Shown here: in pieces, positions 47,680 to 58,273 of the stretch
Layout of the letters: each line of letters opens with the position of its first letter
How positions within the stretch are numbered: position 1 is the first letter of the stretch
Origin: Streptococcus parasanguinis
GTDB lineage: Bacteria > Bacillota > Bacilli > Lactobacillales > Streptococcaceae
DNA length: 64,000 nt
Assembly: GCF_032163505.1 (NCBI RefSeq)
Contig: NZ_CP134147.1
Coordinates: 86,001-150,000 of the forward strand
Direction of reading: 5' to 3'
The notes under the pieces: model-generated
The model's input: the letters and a program-made list of their open reading frames with translations, nothing else
What the model was told of the DNA's origin: nothing
Databases searched by the model: none
Program-made: the position numbers and the translations under genes

Positions 47680-48333
47680 GTGGGTCAAAAAGTACATCCA
47701 ATTGGTATGCGTGTTGGTATCATCCGTGATTGGGATGCCAAATGGTATGCTGAAAAAGAATACGCGGATTACCTTCATGAAGATCTTGCAATCCGTAAAT
47801 TCATTCAAAAAGAATTGGCTGACGCAGCCGTTTCAACTATTGAAATCGAACGCGCAGTAAACAAAGTTAACGTTTCTCTTCACACTGCTAAACCAGGTAT
47901 GGTTATTGGTAAAGGTGGAGCAAACGTTGATGCACTTCGTGCAGCTCTTAACAAATTGACTGGTAAACAAGTACACATCAACATCATTGAGATCAAACGT
48001 CCTGACTTGGATGCTCACCTTGTTGGTGAAGGAATCGCTCGTCAATTGGAACAACGTGTTGCTTTCCGTCGTGCACAAAAACAAGCGATCCAACGTGCTA
48101 TGCGTGCTGGAGCTAAAGGAATCAAAACTCAAGTATCAGGTCGTTTGAACGGTGCAGATATTGCCCGTGCAGAAGGATACTCTGAAGGAACTGTTCCACT
48201 CCACACACTTCGCGCTGATATCGATTACGCTTGGGAAGAAGCAGACACTACTTACGGTAAACTTGGTGTTAAAGTATGGATCTACCGTGGTGAAGTTCTT
48301 CCAGCTCGTAAAGACGCTAAAGGAGGTAAATAA
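47680..48333 (+). CDS. rpsC: Ribosomal protein S3
   Basis: A 217-residue protein at the mRNA entry site with an intact KH domain ([20 protein letters not shown]). The start is GTG 47680 after AAGGAGG. It ends DAKGGK, normal for streptococci. Confidence 0.98.
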   Translation: MGQKVHPIGMRVGIIRDWDAKWYAEKEYADYLHEDLAIRKFIQKELADAAVSTIEIERAVNKVNVSLHTAKPGMVIGKGGANVDALRAALNKLTGKQVHINIIEIKRPDLDAHLVGEGIARQLEQRVAFRRAQKQAIQRAMRAGAKGIKTQVSGRLNGADIARAEGYSEGTVPLHTLRADIDYAWEEADTTYGKLGVKVWIYRGEVLPARKDAKGGK

Positions 48334-48336
48334 CCA

Positions 48337-48750
48337 ATGTTAGTACCTAAACGTGTAAAACACCGTCGCGAATTCCGTGGTAAAATGCGCGGTGAAGCAA
48401 AAGGTGGAAAAGAAGTAGCATTCGGTGAATACGGTCTTCAAGCTACAACTAGCCACTGGATCACAAACCGTCAAATCGAAGCTGCTCGTATCGCCATGAC
48501 TCGTTACATGAAACGTGGTGGTAAAGTTTGGATTAAGATTTTCCCACACAAATCATACACCGCTAAAGCTATCGGGGTACGTATGGGATCTGGTAAAGGG
48601 GCTCCTGAAGGTTGGGTAGCACCAGTTAAACGTGGTAAAGTGATGTTCGAAATTGCTGGTGTATCTGAAGAGATCGCACGCGAAGCGCTTCGTCTTGCTA
48701 GCCACAAATTGCCAGTTAAAACTAAATTTGTGAAACGTGAAGCAGAATAA
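48337..48750 (+). CDS. rplP: Ribosomal protein L16
   Basis: A 137-residue 50S protein contacting the A-site tRNA elbow. [25 protein letters not shown]-like [20 protein letters not shown] and [13 protein letters not shown] are diagnostic. Three bases after rpsC, with AAAGGAGG before the ATG. Confidence 0.98.
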   Translation: MLVPKRVKHRREFRGKMRGEAKGGKEVAFGEYGLQATTSHWITNRQIEAARIAMTRYMKRGGKVWIKIFPHKSYTAKAIGVRMGSGKGAPEGWVAPVKRGKVMFEIAGVSEEIAREALRLASHKLPVKTKFVKREAE

Positions 48751-48759
48751 GGAGAGGTC

Positions 48760-48966
48760 ATGAAACTTACAGAAGTAAAAGAATTTGTTAAAGAACTTCG
48801 TGGTCTTTCTCAAGAAGAACTCGCGAAGCGTGAAAATGAATTGAAGAAAGAATTGTTTGAACTTCGTTTCCAAGCGGCTGCTGGTCAATTGGAACAAACT
48901 GGACGTTTGAAAGAAGTGAAAAAACAAATCGCTCGTATCAAAACTGTTCAATCAGAAGCTAAATAA
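48760..48966 (+). CDS. rpmC: Ribosomal protein L29
   Basis: A 68-residue helical hairpin at the tunnel exit next to L23. [20 protein letters not shown] and [15 protein letters not shown] are typical. AAGGAG precedes the ATG. Confidence 0.97.
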   Translation: MKLTEVKEFVKELRGLSQEELAKRENELKKELFELRFQAAAGQLEQTGRLKEVKKQIARIKTVQSEAK

Positions 48967-48989
48967 TAGACTAGGGAAGGAGAATTTCA

Positions 48990-49250
48990 ATGGAACGCAA
49001 TAATCGTAAAGTTCTTGTTGGACGCGTTGTGTCTGACAAAATGGACAAAACAATCACAGTTGTAGTTGAAACTAAACGTAACCACCCAGTCTATGGTAAA
49101 CGTATCAACTATTCTAAAAAATACAAAGCTCATGATGAAAACAATGTTGCTAAAGAAGGCGATATCGTTCGTATCATGGAAACTCGTCCGCTTTCAGCTA
49201 CAAAACGCTTCCGTCTTGTAGAAGTCGTTGAAGAAGCGGTCATCATCTAA
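48990..49250 (+). CDS. rpsQ: Ribosomal protein S17
   Basis: An 86-residue OB-fold protein binding 16S helix 11. [20 protein letters not shown] and the [20 protein letters not shown] end are diagnostic. AAGGAG precedes the ATG. Confidence 0.98.
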
Positions 49251-49275
49251 TCATACCTGAAAGGAGAAAACGTAA

Positions 49276-49644
49276 ATGATTCAAACAGAAACTCGTTTGA
49301 AAGTCGCTGACAACAGTGGCGCACGCGAAATCTTGACAATCAAAGTTCTTGGTGGTTCAAAACGTAAATTCGCGAGCATCGGTGATGTAATCGTTGCATC
49401 AGTAAAACAAGCTACTCCTGGTGGTGCGGTTAAGAAAGGTGACGTTGTAAAAGCTGTTATCGTTCGTACTAAATCAGGTGCTCGTCGTAAAGATGGTTCA
49501 TACATCAAATTCGACGAAAATGCAGCAGTAATCATCCGTGACGACAAAACTCCTCGCGGAACTCGTATCTTTGGCCCAGTTGCACGTGAATTGCGTGACG
49601 GTGGTTTCATGAAGATCGTGTCACTTGCTCCAGAAGTACTTTAA
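49276..49644 (+). CDS. rplN: Ribosomal protein L14
   Basis: A 122-residue 50S protein at the subunit interface. [39 protein letters not shown] and [20 protein letters not shown] are all intact. AAAGGAG before the ATG. A two-hairpin spacer follows. Confidence 0.98.
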   Translation: MIQTETRLKVADNSGAREILTIKVLGGSKRKFASIGDVIVASVKQATPGGAVKKGDVVKAVIVRTKSGARRKDGSYIKFDENAAVIIRDDKTPRGTRIFGPVARELRDGGFMKIVSLAPEVL

Positions 49645-49667
49645 TCAATAAAAAAACAAACACAGTC

Positions 49668-49697
49668 CCCTGGCATAAGCCAGGGTGCCCATCGGGC
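49668..49697 (+). promoter_or_regulatory. Two hairpins between rplN and rplX
   Basis: CCCTGGC-ATAA-GCCAGGG (49668-49685) and GCCC-ATC-GGGC (49687-49697) lie in the 75-base spacer before the rplX ribosome site. No T run follows, so they are not a terminator; a control or processing role is possible. Confidence 0.6.
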
Positions 49698-49719
49698 GTA
49701 AGAATAAAAGGAGAATAAA

Positions 49720-50025
49720 ATGTTTGTAAAAAAAGGCGACAAAGTTCGCGTAATCGCTGGTAAAGACAAAGGCGTAGAAGCTGTTGTTCTTACTGCTCTT
49801 CCAAAAGTAAATAAAGTTGTTGTAGAAGGTGTAAACATCATCAAGAAACACCAACGTCCAAATAACGAAAACCCTCAAGGTGCAATCGTTGAAAAAGAAG
49901 CTCCAATCCATGCTTCTAACGTTCAAGTTTTGGACAAAAACGGTGTTGCTGGACGTGTTGGCTACAAATTTGTAGACGGCAAAAAAGTTCGCTACAACAA
50001 AAAATCAGGCGAAGTGCTTGACTAA
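49720..50025 (+). CDS. rplX: Ribosomal protein L24
   Basis: A 101-residue assembly-initiating 50S protein with an N-terminal KOW motif ([20 protein letters not shown]). AAAGGAG lies before the ATG. Ends KSGEVLD, normal length. Confidence 0.98.
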   Translation: MFVKKGDKVRVIAGKDKGVEAVVLTALPKVNKVVVEGVNIIKKHQRPNNENPQGAIVEKEAPIHASNVQVLDKNGVAGRVGYKFVDGKKVRYNKKSGEVLD

Positions 50026-50048
50026 TCACGAAGGAAAGGAGAAGTATA

Positions 50049-50591
50049 ATGGCTAATCGTTTAAAAGAAAAATACCTTAATGAAGTAGTACCATCATTGA
50101 CTGAACAGTTCAACTATTCATCAGTTATGGCTGTGCCAAAAGTTGATAAAATCGTTTTGAACATGGGTGTTGGTGATGCAGTATCAAATGCTAAAAACCT
50201 TGAAAAAGCTGCTGAAGAGCTTGCTTTGATCTCAGGTCAAAAACCATTGATCACTAAGGCTAAAAAATCAATCGCCGGCTTCCGTCTTCGTGAAGGTGTT
50301 GCGATCGGTGCAAAAGTTACCCTTCGTGGTGAACGTATGTACGAATTCTTGGATAAATTGGTAACAGTTTCACTTCCACGTGTACGTGACTTCCATGGTG
50401 TTCCAACTAAATCATTTGATGGACGCGGAAACTACACACTTGGTGTGAAAGAACAATTGATCTTCCCAGAAATCAACTTTGATGATGTTGATAAAACTCG
50501 TGGTTTGGATATCGTAATCGTAACTACAGCGAACACAGACGAAGAATCACGTGCATTGCTTACTGGCCTCGGAATGCCGTTTGCAAAATAA
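50049..50591 (+). CDS. rplE: Ribosomal protein L5
   Basis: A 180-residue protein that binds 5S rRNA and contacts P-site t[23 protein letters not shown] and [18 protein letters not shown] are diagnostic. AAAGGAG precedes the ATG. Confidence 0.98.
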   Translation: MANRLKEKYLNEVVPSLTEQFNYSSVMAVPKVDKIVLNMGVGDAVSNAKNLEKAAEELALISGQKPLITKAKKSIAGFRLREGVAIGAKVTLRGERMYEFLDKLVTVSLPRVRDFHGVPTKSFDGRGNYTLGVKEQLIFPEINFDDVDKTRGLDIVIVTTANTDEESRALLTGLGMPFAK

Positions 50592-50608
50592 TATAGGAGG
50601 TAAAACTA

Positions 50609-50794
50609 ATGGCTAAAAAATCTATGATTGCTAAGAACAAACGCCCAGCGAAGTTCTCTACTCAAGCATACACTCGCTGTGAACGTTGTGGACGTCCACA
50701 CTCAGTTTACCGCAAGTTTAAACTTTGCCGTGTTTGCTTCCGTGAATTGGCATACAAAGGTCAAATCCCAGGTGTTACAAAAGCATCTTGGTAA
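50609..50794 (+). CDS. rpsN: Ribosomal protein S14, zinc-binding type
   Basis: A 61-residue protein with two CxxC pairs (RCERCGRPH and [10 protein letters not shown]), the zinc form; it ends [19 protein letters not shown] precedes the ATG. A 283-base structured spacer follows before rpsH. Confidence 0.98.
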   Translation: MAKKSMIAKNKRPAKFSTQAYTRCERCGRPHSVYRKFKLCRVCFRELAYKGQIPGVTKASW

Positions 50795-51077
50795 TTTAAG
50801 ATATCAAGGGCGTTAAAACTCCAAGTGAAAATAGGAAACTTGACGAAGAAACTTTAGTTTCTAGGAAAGTTTATCTTTTTCACACAGAGTTTAGCCCGGG
50901 TTCAGTTGGGCTTGCCAATTTGAACACGAGCTACAGCTTTGGCAAAAAAGACCAATTTTCTTTGGAGCATCGCTCCTGCATCAAATTGCCTATTTTTGCT
51001 CTCGCTGTTACGCTCTCTGTATCATGTATTAACTAGCAAGTGCAACTTGCAAACTACTAGTAAGAGGAGAAATTATA
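50795..51077 (+). other. Long spacer between rpsN and rpsH
   Basis: No ORF. Several hairpins can form, including GAAACT-TTAGTTTC near 50850, GGAGC-ATC-GCTCC near 50965 and GCAAGTGCAACTTGC near 51035. No T-run terminator is seen, so transcription presumably continues. Confidence 0.5.
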
Positions 51078-51476
51078 ATGGTTATGACTGACCCAATCGC
51101 AGACTTCCTTACACGTATTCGTAACGCTAACCAAGCTAAACACGAAGTACTTGAAGTGCCTGCATCAAACATCAAAAAAGGGATTGCTGAAATCCTTAAA
51201 CGCGAAGGTTTTGTAAAAAACGTTGAATTCATCGAAGATGACAAACAAGGCATCATCCGTGTATTCTTGAAATACGGACAAAACGGTGAAAAAGTTATCA
51301 CAAACTTGAAACGTGTATCTAAACCAGGTTTGCGTGTTTACAAAAAACGTGAAGATCTTCCAAAAGTTCTTAACGGACTTGGAATTGCTATCCTTTCAAC
51401 TTCTGAAGGTTTGCTTACTGATAAAGAAGCACGCCAAAAGAACGTTGGTGGGGAAGTTATCGCTTACGTTTGGTAA
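51078..51476 (+). CDS. rpsH: Ribosomal protein S8
   Basis: A 132-residue 16S-binding protein, and in E. coli the repressor of the spc operon. [20 protein letters not shown] and [20 protein letters not shown] are diagnostic. Start MVMTDP after AGAGGAG, as annotated in related streptococci. Confidence 0.98.
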   Translation: MVMTDPIADFLTRIRNANQAKHEVLEVPASNIKKGIAEILKREGFVKNVEFIEDDKQGIIRVFLKYGQNGEKVITNLKRVSKPGLRVYKKREDLPKVLNGLGIAILSTSEGLLTDKEARQKNVGGEVIAYVW

Positions 51477-51665
51477 TATTTAGCTCCCAATTTCGTTGTG
51501 ACTCTTCGTTATTGTCTCTTGCCTAACCCAAAGTTATGTCTGCGAGACAATGCCTCGATTCACTTAGAAATTGAGACCTAAACATTAACTTTTAAATCAG
51601 AAAGATTTAAACCCCGTGAAAACTGGCCCGCAAAGGCCTGACAATTTAACAGGAGAATAAAAAAC
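51477..51665 (+). other. Structured spacer between rpsH and rplF
   Basis: No ORF. TTGTCTC and GAGACAA, and outer CCCAATTTC and GAAATTGAG, can form a nested hairpin of about 100 bases. There is also AAATC-AGAAA-GATTT. No terminator is seen. Confidence 0.5.
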
Positions 51666-52202
51666 ATGTCACGTATTGGTAATAAAGTTATCGTGTTGCC
51701 TGCTGGTGTTGAAATCACTAACAATGACAACGTTGTAACTGTAAAAGGACCTAAAGGAGAACTTACTCGTGAGTTCTCAAAAGATATTGAAATCCGTGTG
51801 GAAGGTACTGAAGTAACACTTCACCGTCCAAACGATTCAAAAGAAATGAAAACAATCCACGGAACAACTCGTGCCCTTTTGAATAACATGGTTACTGGTG
51901 TATCAGAAGGATTCAAGAAAGAACTTGAAATGCGCGGGGTTGGATACCGTGCACAACTTCAAGGATCAAAACTTGTTTTGGCTGTTGGTAAATCACACCC
52001 AGACGAAGTTGAAGCTCCAGAAGGAATTACTTTTGAACTTCCAAACCCAACAACAATCGTTGTTAGCGGAATTTCAAAAGAAGTAGTTGGTCAAACAGCT
52101 GCTTATGTACGTAGCCTTCGTTCACCTGAACCATACAAAGGTAAAGGGATCCGTTATGTTGGTGAATACGTTCGCCGCAAAGAAGGTAAAACAGGTAAAT
52201 AA
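51666..52202 (+). CDS. rplF: Ribosomal protein L6
   Basis: A 178-residue 50S protein near the GTPase-factor site, made of two similar domains. [20 protein letters not shown] and [20 protein letters not shown] are diagnostic. AGGAG precedes the ATG. Confidence 0.98.
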   Translation: MSRIGNKVIVLPAGVEITNNDNVVTVKGPKGELTREFSKDIEIRVEGTEVTLHRPNDSKEMKTIHGTTRALLNNMVTGVSEGFKKELEMRGVGYRAQLQGSKLVLAVGKSHPDEVEAPEGITFELPNPTTIVVSGISKEVVGQTAAYVRSLRSPEPYKGKGIRYVGEYVRRKEGKTGK

Positions 52203-52285
52203 TGTAGTTTGGTTGTTTTTCAACCAACCTTCATCTTACCAACTCAGTGCTTAGCACATGATTTTAAAATTAAGAGGTGAAAATT

Positions 52286-52642
52286 GTGATTTCGAAACCA
52301 GATAAAAACAAAATCCGTCAAAAACGCCACCGTCGCGTTCGCGGAAAACTCTCTGGAACTGCTGATCGCCCACGTTTGAACGTATTCCGTTCTAATACAG
52401 GCATCTACGCTCAAGTAATTGATGACGTAGCGGGTGTAACGCTCGCAAGCGCTTCAACTCTTGACAAAGAAGTTTCAAAAGGAACTAAAACTGAACAAGC
52501 CGTTGTTGTCGGCAAACTTGTTGCTGAACGTGCAGTTGCTAAAGGTATTTCTGAAGTGGTGTTCGACCGCGGTGGATATCTATATCACGGACGTGTTAAA
52601 GCTTTGGCTGATGCAGCTCGTGAAAACGGATTGAAATTCTAA
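52286..52642 (+). CDS. rplR: Ribosomal protein L18
   Basis: A 118-residue 5S-binding protein. [20 protein letters not shown] and [20 protein letters not shown] are diagnostic. The start is GTG 52286, giving MISKPDKNK; the upstream GTG at 52277 overlaps the AGAGGTG ribosome site and is unlikely. Confidence 0.97.
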   Translation: MISKPDKNKIRQKRHRRVRGKLSGTADRPRLNVFRSNTGIYAQVIDDVAGVTLASASTLDKEVSKGTKTEQAVVVGKLVAERAVAKGISEVVFDRGGYLYHGRVKALADAARENGLKF

Positions 52643-52659
52643 TAGGAGGACACTAGAAA

Positions 52660-53154
52660 ATGGCATTTAAAGATAATGCAGTTGAACTTGAAGAACGCGT
52701 AGTTGCCATCAACCGTGTAACAAAAGTTGTTAAAGGTGGACGTCGTCTTCGTTTTGCAGCTCTTGTAGTTGTTGGTGACCGTAATGGCCGTGTTGGATTT
52801 GGTACTGGTAAAGCTCAAGAAGTTCCAGAAGCAATCCGTAAGGCTGTTGAAGATGCTAAGAAAAACTTGATCGAAGTTCCTATGGTTGGAACAACAATTC
52901 CACACGAAGTAAAATCAGTATTTGGTGGAGCTCGTGTATTGTTGAAACCAGCTATTGAAGGGGCTGGGGTTGCTGCAGGTGGAGCAGTTCGTGCCGTTGT
53001 CGAATTGGCAGGTATTGCAGATGTTACATCTAAATCACTTGGATCAAACACTCCAATCAACATCGTTCGTGCAACTGTTAACGGTTTAGCACAATTGAAA
53101 CGCGCTGATGAAGTTGCTGCCCTTCGTGGTATTTCAGTTTCTGACTTGGCTTAA
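52660..53154 (+). CDS. rpsE: Ribosomal protein S5
   Basis: A 164-residue 30S protein affecting fidelity and mRNA unwinding. [20 protein letters not shown] and [20 protein letters not shown] are intact, with no change typical of spectinomycin resistance noticed in the VKGGRR loop. TAGGAGG precedes the ATG. Confidence 0.98.
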   Translation: MAFKDNAVELEERVVAINRVTKVVKGGRRLRFAALVVVGDRNGRVGFGTGKAQEVPEAIRKAVEDAKKNLIEVPMVGTTIPHEVKSVFGGARVLLKPAIEGAGVAAGGAVRAVVELAGIADVTSKSLGSNTPINIVRATVNGLAQLKRADEVAALRGISVSDLA

Positions 53155-53168
53155 GAAAGGAGATTCAA

Positions 53169-53351
53169 ATGGCTCAAATTAAAATTACTTTGACTAAGTC
53201 TCCAATCGGACGCATCCCGTCACAACGTAAAACTGTTGTAGCACTTGGACTTGGCAAATTGAACAGCTCTGTTATTAAAGAAGATAACCCAGCAGTACGT
53301 GGTATGATCACTGCTGTATCTCACTTGGTAACAGTTGAAGAAGTAAAATAA
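53169..53351 (+). CDS. rpmD: Ribosomal protein L30
   Basis: A 60-residue small 50S protein: [20 protein letters not shown] then [27 protein letters not shown] before the ATG. A hairpin follows before rplO. Confidence 0.97.
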   Translation: MAQIKITLTKSPIGRIPSQRKTVVALGLGKLNSSVIKEDNPAVRGMITAVSHLVTVEEVK

Positions 53352-53378
53352 TCTATTTAAGATAGAAACAAAGTTTTC

Positions 53379-53404
53379 AGGGGTATGAGAGGTTCTCATC
53401 CCCT
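53379..53404 (+). promoter_or_regulatory. Hairpin between rpmD and rplO
   Basis: AGGGGTATGAGA pairs with TCTCATCCCCT around a short loop (one bulge), followed by A-rich sequence rather than T, so not a standard terminator. The whole 145-base spacer holds no ORF. Confidence 0.6.
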
Positions 53405-53496
53405 AAAACTAAATATAAGTATAGGCGAGTTTGTAGTTAGGACACCTTTTCCTGATTACATGCGTTAGCAATTTACAAAAGAGGAGAAAATAAATA

Positions 53497-53937
53497 ATGA
53501 AACTTCATGAATTACAACCTGCTACAGGTTCACGTAAAGTCCGCAACCGTGTTGGTCGTGGTACTTCATCTGGTAATGGTAAAACTTCTGGCCGTGGTCA
53601 AAAAGGTCAAAAAGCTCGTAGCGGTGGCGGTGTACGTCTTGGTTTTGAAGGTGGACAAACTCCATTGTTCCGTCGTCTTCCAAAACGTGGATTTACAAAC
53701 ATCAACGCTAAAGAATATGCGATTGTAAACCTTGATCAGTTGAACGTCTTCGAAGATGGTGCGGAAGTAACACCAGTTGTACTTGTTGAAGCAGGTATTG
53801 TAAAAGCTGAAAAATCAGGTATCAAAATTCTTGGTAACGGAGAATTGACTAAGAAGTTGACTGTTAAAGCAGCTAAATTCTCTAAATCAGCTGAAGAAGC
53901 TATCACTGCTAAAGGTGGTTCAGTTGAAGTCATCTAA
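53497..53937 (+). CDS. rplO: Ribosomal protein L15
   Basis: A 146-residue late-assembly 50S protein with the Gly/Lys-rich N-terminal extension [20 protein letters not shown] and the [18 protein letters not shown] segment. GAGGAG precedes the ATG. Confidence 0.98.
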   Translation: MKLHELQPATGSRKVRNRVGRGTSSGNGKTSGRGQKGQKARSGGGVRLGFEGGQTPLFRRLPKRGFTNINAKEYAIVNLDQLNVFEDGAEVTPVVLVEAGIVKAEKSGIKILGNGELTKKLTVKAAKFSKSAEEAITAKGGSVEVI

Positions 53938-53949
53938 GTGAGGTGACCT

Positions 53950-55260
53950 ATGTTTTTTAAATTATTAAAAGATGCATTTAAGGTGAAACAAGTACGGTCG
54001 AAGATTTTATTTACGATCTTCATCATTCTTGTTTTCCGCATTGGGACCACGATTACAGTGCCTGGTGTAAATGCGAAAATTCTGAACAACCTTCAAGATG
54101 TGTCCTTCTTGAACATGCTCAGTTTGGTTTCTGGGAATGCCATGAGGAACTTCTCAGTTTTCGCATTAGGGGTTAGCCCATACATTACAGCTTCGATCGT
54201 CGTGCAACTTTTGCAAATGGATCTGTTGCCTAAGTTTGTTGAATGGGGCAAACAAGGGGAAGTTGGTCGAAGAAAGCTCAACCAAGCAACACGCTATATT
54301 TCTTTGGTTCTAGCCTTTGTTCAATCCATCGGGATTACAGCAACCTTCCACACCTTGTCTCAGGCGAAATTAGTCGCAACTCCAAACACCAAGACCTATC
54401 TATTAATCGGTGCGATTCTGACGACCGGTTCCATGATTGTGACTTGGCTTGGAGAACAAATCACAGATAAAGGCTACGGTAATGGTGTTTCAATGATTAT
54501 CTTTGCAGGGATTGTGTCATCAATTCCTGAGATGATCAAAGAAATCTATGAAAATGCATTTGTGAACGTTCGTTCTGGTCAAATGACCAATTCCCTCATT
54601 TTTGTTGGGGTATTAATCCTTGCAGTCTTGGTTATTGTTTACTTTACAACCTTTGTAGAGCAAGCACAATACAAGATTCCAATCCAATATACAAAGATTG
54701 CACAAGGAGCTCCATCAAGTTCTTACCTTCCTTTGAAAGTAAACCCAGCAGGAGTTATTCCTGTCATCTTCGCTAGTTCGATTACAGCAGCGCCTGCTGC
54801 AATTTTCCAGGTGATTAGCGCTATGGGTTACAATGCAGGATGGGTGAAAACAGCTCAAGCCATGTTGGCTACAAACACACCAACTGGTGTGGCAATGTAT
54901 GCCTTACTGATCATTCTCTTCACCTTCTTCTACACGTTTGTTCAGATCAATCCTGAAAAAACGGCAGAAAACCTTCAAAAGAGTGGTGCCTATATCCCAG
55001 GCGTCCGCCCTGGTAAGGGGACAGAAGAGTTTATGTCTCGTTTGCTACGTCGTTTAGCAAGTGTCGGATCAGTATTCCTTGGCTTTATTACCATCATTCC
55101 AATCCTAGCTCGAGATTTATTTGGTTTGACAGATGCAGTTGCTCTTGGAGGAACTAGTTTGTTAATCATTATTTCAACAGGTATTGAGGGAATGAAACAA
55201 TTAGAAGGCTACTTATTAAAACGTAAGTATGTCGGATTTATGGACACAACAACAGAATAG
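53950..55260 (+). CDS. secY: Preprotein translocase subunit SecY
   Basis: A 436-residue channel with ten membrane helices. VFRIGTTITVPGVN near TM1, ALGVSPYITASIVVQLLQM near the plug and TM2, and the cytoplasmic loops QQ-type GEVGRRKLNQATRY and RPGKGTEEFMSRLLRRLA are diagnostic. It forms SecYEG and moves exported proteins, such as the LysM protein in this window. GAGGTG precedes the ATG, 12 bases after rplO. Confidence 0.98.
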   Translation: MFFKLLKDAFKVKQVRSKILFTIFIILVFRIGTTITVPGVNAKILNNLQDVSFLNMLSLVSGNAMRNFSVFALGVSPYITASIVVQLLQMDLLPKFVEWGKQGEVGRRKLNQATRYISLVLAFVQSIGITATFHTLSQAKLVATPNTKTYLLIGAILTTGSMIVTWLGEQITDKGYGNGVSMIIFAGIVSSIPEMIKEIYENAFVNVRSGQMTNSLIFVGVLILAVLVIVYFTTFVEQAQYKIPIQYTKIAQGAPSSSYLPLKVNPAGVIPVIFASSITAAPAAIFQVISAMGYNAGWVKTAQAMLATNTPTGVAMYALLIILFTFFYTFVQINPEKTAENLQKSGAYIPGVRPGKGTEEFMSRLLRRLASVGSVFLGFITIIPILARDLFGLTDAVALGGTSLLIIISTGIEGMKQLEGYLLKRKYVGFMDTTTE

Positions 55261-55266
55261 AATAAG

Positions 55267-55342
55267 GTTGACTTTGTCAGCCTTCTATTTTGTTTTTAAA
55301 TGGAAATAGGAATTCGCTCCTGCTTCCATTTAAAAACAAAAT
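55267..55342 (+). promoter_or_regulatory. Tandem hairpins between secY and adk, including a perfect 19-bp stem
   Basis: GGTTGAC-TTT-GTCAGCC is followed by a T-rich stretch and may terminate part of the transcripts after secY. Then 55287-55305 pairs perfectly with 55324-55342 (19 bp), enclosing an inner AGGA/TCCT hairpin. The stem ends directly before the AAGGAG of adk. Confidence 0.75.
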
Positions 55343-55356
55343 AAGGAGAATTCATC

Positions 55357-56013
55357 ATGAATCTTTTAATTATGGGGTTGCCTGGAGCAGGTAAAGGAAC
55401 TCAAGCAGCTAAAATCGTTGAAGAGTTTCACGTAGCGCACATCTCCACTGGAGATATGTTCCGCGCAGCGATGGCTAATCAAACTGAAATGGGTGTACTT
55501 GCAAAATCATACATTGATAAAGGTGAGTTGGTACCAGATGAAGTAACCAATGGAATTGTGAAAGAACGCCTTGCTCAAGATGATATTAAAGAAACAGGTT
55601 TCCTTTTGGATGGCTACCCACGTACAATTGAACAAGCTCATGCCTTGGATCAAACTTTGTCAGATCTTGGTATCACATTAGAAGGTGTTATCAATATTGA
55701 AGTTAACCCAGAAAGTTTGTTAGAACGTTTGAGTGGTCGTTTCATCTGCCGTACTTGTGGCGCAACTTACCACAAAGTATTTAATCCTACAAAAGTTGAA
55801 GGAACTTGTGATAACTGTCAAGGTCATGATTTCTACCAACGTGAAGATGACAAACCAGAAACGGTTAAACGTCGTTTGGACGTCAATATTGCACAAGGAG
55901 AACCAATCATTGAATTTTATCGTTCAAAAGGACTCGTACATGACATCCAAGGGAACCAAGATATCAATGATGTATTTTCAGACATTGAAAAAGTCTTGTC
56001 AAATTTGAAATAA
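55357..56013 (+). CDS. adk: Adenylate kinase
   Basis: A 218-residue enzyme interconverting ATP + AMP and 2 ADP. P-loop [11 protein letters not shown] near residue 8, AMP site [19 protein letters not shown], and a zinc-type lid with [12 protein letters not shown] and GTCDNCQG (four cysteines). Normal length for the long form. Confidence 0.98.
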   Translation: MNLLIMGLPGAGKGTQAAKIVEEFHVAHISTGDMFRAAMANQTEMGVLAKSYIDKGELVPDEVTNGIVKERLAQDDIKETGFLLDGYPRTIEQAHALDQTLSDLGITLEGVINIEVNPESLLERLSGRFICRTCGATYHKVFNPTKVEGTCDNCQGHDFYQREDDKPETVKRRLDVNIAQGEPIIEFYRSKGLVHDIQGNQDINDVFSDIEKVLSNLK

Positions 56014-56129
56014 AAGCGTTTTTCATGCTTGCAATATTGGACAACTAGTGTTACAATTAGTTAGTCTGACTTATAATTGTTACCTCTGTGCTCAGAGGAA
56101 TGAATCGAAATTTATGGAGGTACTTTTGC

Positions 56130-56348
56130 GTGGCAAAAGACGATGTGATTGAAGTAGAAGGCAAAGTAGTCGATACAATGCCGAATGCTATGTTTACGGT
56201 TGAACTTGAAAATGGACATCAGATTTTAGCAACAGTTTCTGGTAAAATTCGTAAAAACTATATTCGTATTTTAGCGGGAGATCGTGTTACAGTGGAGATG
56301 AGTCCGTACGATTTGACACGTGGACGTATCACATACCGCTTTAAATAA
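56130..56348 (+). CDS. infA: Translation initiation factor IF-1
   Basis: A 72-residue OB-fold protein that binds the 30S A site. [20 protein letters not shown] and [11 protein letters not shown] are diagnostic. The start is GTG 56130, 9 bases after GGAGG; upstream ATGs would add a non-conserved extension. Confidence 0.97.
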
Positions 56349-56371
56349 TCGAAAAACTTGGAGGGATAAAA

Positions 56372-56488
56372 ATGAAAGTAAGACCATCGGTCAAACCAAT
56401 TTGCGAATACTGTAAAGTAATTCGTCGTAATGGTCGTGTTATGGTAATTTGCCCAGCAAATCCAAAACACAAACAACGTCAAGGATAA
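56372..56488 (+). CDS. rpmJ: Ribosomal protein L36
   Basis: A 38-residue protein starting [20 protein letters not shown], with the zinc ligands C11, C14, C27 and H33 in the C-plus arrangement. GGAGGG precedes the ATG, 23 bases after infA. Confidence 0.98.
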
Positions 56489-56505
56489 GATAGAAAGGAG
56501 AAAAC

Positions 56506-56871
56506 ATGGCTCGTATTGCTGGAGTTGACATTCCAAATGACAAACGTGTAGTAATTTCATTGACTTATGTGTACGGTATCGGACTTCCAACATCTAAGAA
56601 AATCCTTGCTGCTGCAGGCGTTTCTGAAGATATTCGTGTTCGCGATCTTACACCAGATCAAGAAGATGCTATCCGTCGTGAAGTTGACGCAATCAAAGTT
56701 GAAGGTGACCTTCGTCGTGAAGTAAACTTGAACATCAAACGCTTGATGGAAATCGGTTCATACCGTGGTATCCGTCACCGTCGTGGACTTCCAGTTCGTG
56801 GACAAAACACTAAAAACAATGCTCGCACTCGTAAAGGTAAAGCTGTTGCGATTGCAGGTAAGAAAAAATAA
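56506..56871 (+). CDS. rpsM: Ribosomal protein S13
   Basis: A 121-residue protein of the 30S head contacting P-site tRNA and the inter-subunit bridges. [20 protein letters not shown] and [20 protein letters not shown] are diagnostic. AAAGGAG precedes the ATG. Confidence 0.98.
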   Translation: MARIAGVDIPNDKRVVISLTYVYGIGLPTSKKILAAAGVSEDIRVRDLTPDQEDAIRREVDAIKVEGDLRREVNLNIKRLMEIGSYRGIRHRRGLPVRGQNTKNNARTRKGKAVAIAGKKK

Positions 56872-56894
56872 AATAAAATAAGGAGGTAAAAATC

Positions 56895-57278
56895 TTGGCT
56901 AAACCAACACGTAAACGTCGTGTGAAAAAGAATATCGAATCTGGTATTGCTCATATTCACGCTACATTTAACAACACAATTGTTATGATTACTGATGTGC
57001 ATGGTAACGCAATCGCTTGGTCATCTGCAGGTGCACTTGGATTTAAAGGTTCTCGTAAATCTACACCATTTGCTGCTCAAATGGCATCAGAAGCTGCTGC
57101 AAAAGCTGCTCAAGAACACGGACTTAAATCTGTTGAAGTAACTGTTAAAGGTCCTGGTTCAGGTCGTGAGTCTGCTATTCGTGCACTTGCTGCTGCTGGT
57201 CTTGAAGTAACTGCAATCCGCGATGTAACTCCTGTACCACACAATGGTGCTCGTCCTCCAAAACGTCGCCGTGTATAA
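56895..57278 (+). CDS. rpsK: Ribosomal protein S11
   Basis: A 127-residue protein of the 30S platform. [20 protein letters not shown] and [17 protein letters not shown] are diagnostic. The start is TTG 56895 (then [11 protein letters not shown]) after AGGAGG; no ATG or GTG fits. Confidence 0.97.
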   Translation: MAKPTRKRRVKKNIESGIAHIHATFNNTIVMITDVHGNAIAWSSAGALGFKGSRKSTPFAAQMASEAAAKAAQEHGLKSVEVTVKGPGSGRESAIRALAAAGLEVTAIRDVTPVPHNGARPPKRRRV

Positions 57279-57323
57279 TCATCAACAATTACACAGCTTT
57301 TCGTTTAAGAGGGAGTATAGCAA

Positions 57324-58262
57324 ATGATTGAGTTTGAAAAACCAAATATAACAAAAATTGATGAAAACAAAGATTATGGCGTGTTTGTCGTAGAACCACT
57401 TGAACGTGGCTATGGTACAACACTTGGAAACTCACTTCGTCGTGTACTTCTGGCTTCACTTCCAGGTGCAGCTGTCACTTCAATCAACATTGAAGGTGTA
57501 CTCCACGAATTTGATACCGTTCCAGGAGTCCGTGAAGACGTTATGCAAATTATTCTTAACGTTAAAGGAATCGCCGTTAAATCTTACGTCCAAGACGAAA
57601 AGATTATTGAACTTGATGTAGAAGGACCTGCAGAAGTAACTGCTGGAGATATTCTTACTGATAGTGACATCGAAATTGTAAACCCTGATCATTATCTATT
57701 TACAATCGGAGAAGGAGCATCTTTGAAAGCAACGCTTACTGTAAACAGTGGACGTGGCTATGTTCCAGCTGATCAAAACAAAAAAGATGATGCACCAGTG
57801 GGAACACTTGCTGTAGATTCAATCTATACGCCAGTGACTAAAGTCAATTACCAAGTTGAACCAGCACGCGTTGGTAGCAACGATGGCTTTGACAAGCTAA
57901 CCCTTGAAATTTTGACAAATGGGACAATCATTCCAGAAGATGCCTTAGGTTTGTCTGCTCGTATTTTGACAGAACACCTAAATCTATTCACAAACTTAAC
58001 TGAAATTGCTATTGCAACAGATGTTATGAAGGAAGTGGATACAACTTCTGATGATCGCATTTTAGAACGTACGATCGAAGAATTAGATCTTTCAGTTCGT
58101 TCATATAACTGTTTGAAACGTGCTGGCATTAATACTGTTTACGATTTGACTGAAAAATCAGAAGCAGAAATGATGAAAGTTCGTAACTTGGGACGTAAGA
58201 GTCTTGAAGAAGTTAAAATCAAACTTGCCGACTTAGGCCTTGGGTTAAAAAACGATAAATAG
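57324..58262 (+). CDS. rpoA: RNA polymerase alpha subunit
   Basis: A 312-residue subunit. Residues 1-230 form the assembly domain ([20 protein letters not shown]), and about 245-312 the C-terminal domain that binds UP elements and activators ([40 protein letters not shown]). Ribosome site AGAGGG. Placed between rpsK and rplQ as in nearly all Firmicutes. Confidence 0.98.
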   Translation: MIEFEKPNITKIDENKDYGVFVVEPLERGYGTTLGNSLRRVLLASLPGAAVTSINIEGVLHEFDTVPGVREDVMQIILNVKGIAVKSYVQDEKIIELDVEGPAEVTAGDILTDSDIEIVNPDHYLFTIGEGASLKATLTVNSGRGYVPADQNKKDDAPVGTLAVDSIYTPVTKVNYQVEPARVGSNDGFDKLTLEILTNGTIIPEDALGLSARILTEHLNLFTNLTEIAIATDVMKEVDTTSDDRILERTIEELDLSVRSYNCLKRAGINTVYDLTEKSEAEMMKVRNLGRKSLEEVKIKLADLGLGLKNDK

Positions 58263-58273
58263 AGGAGGAATAC

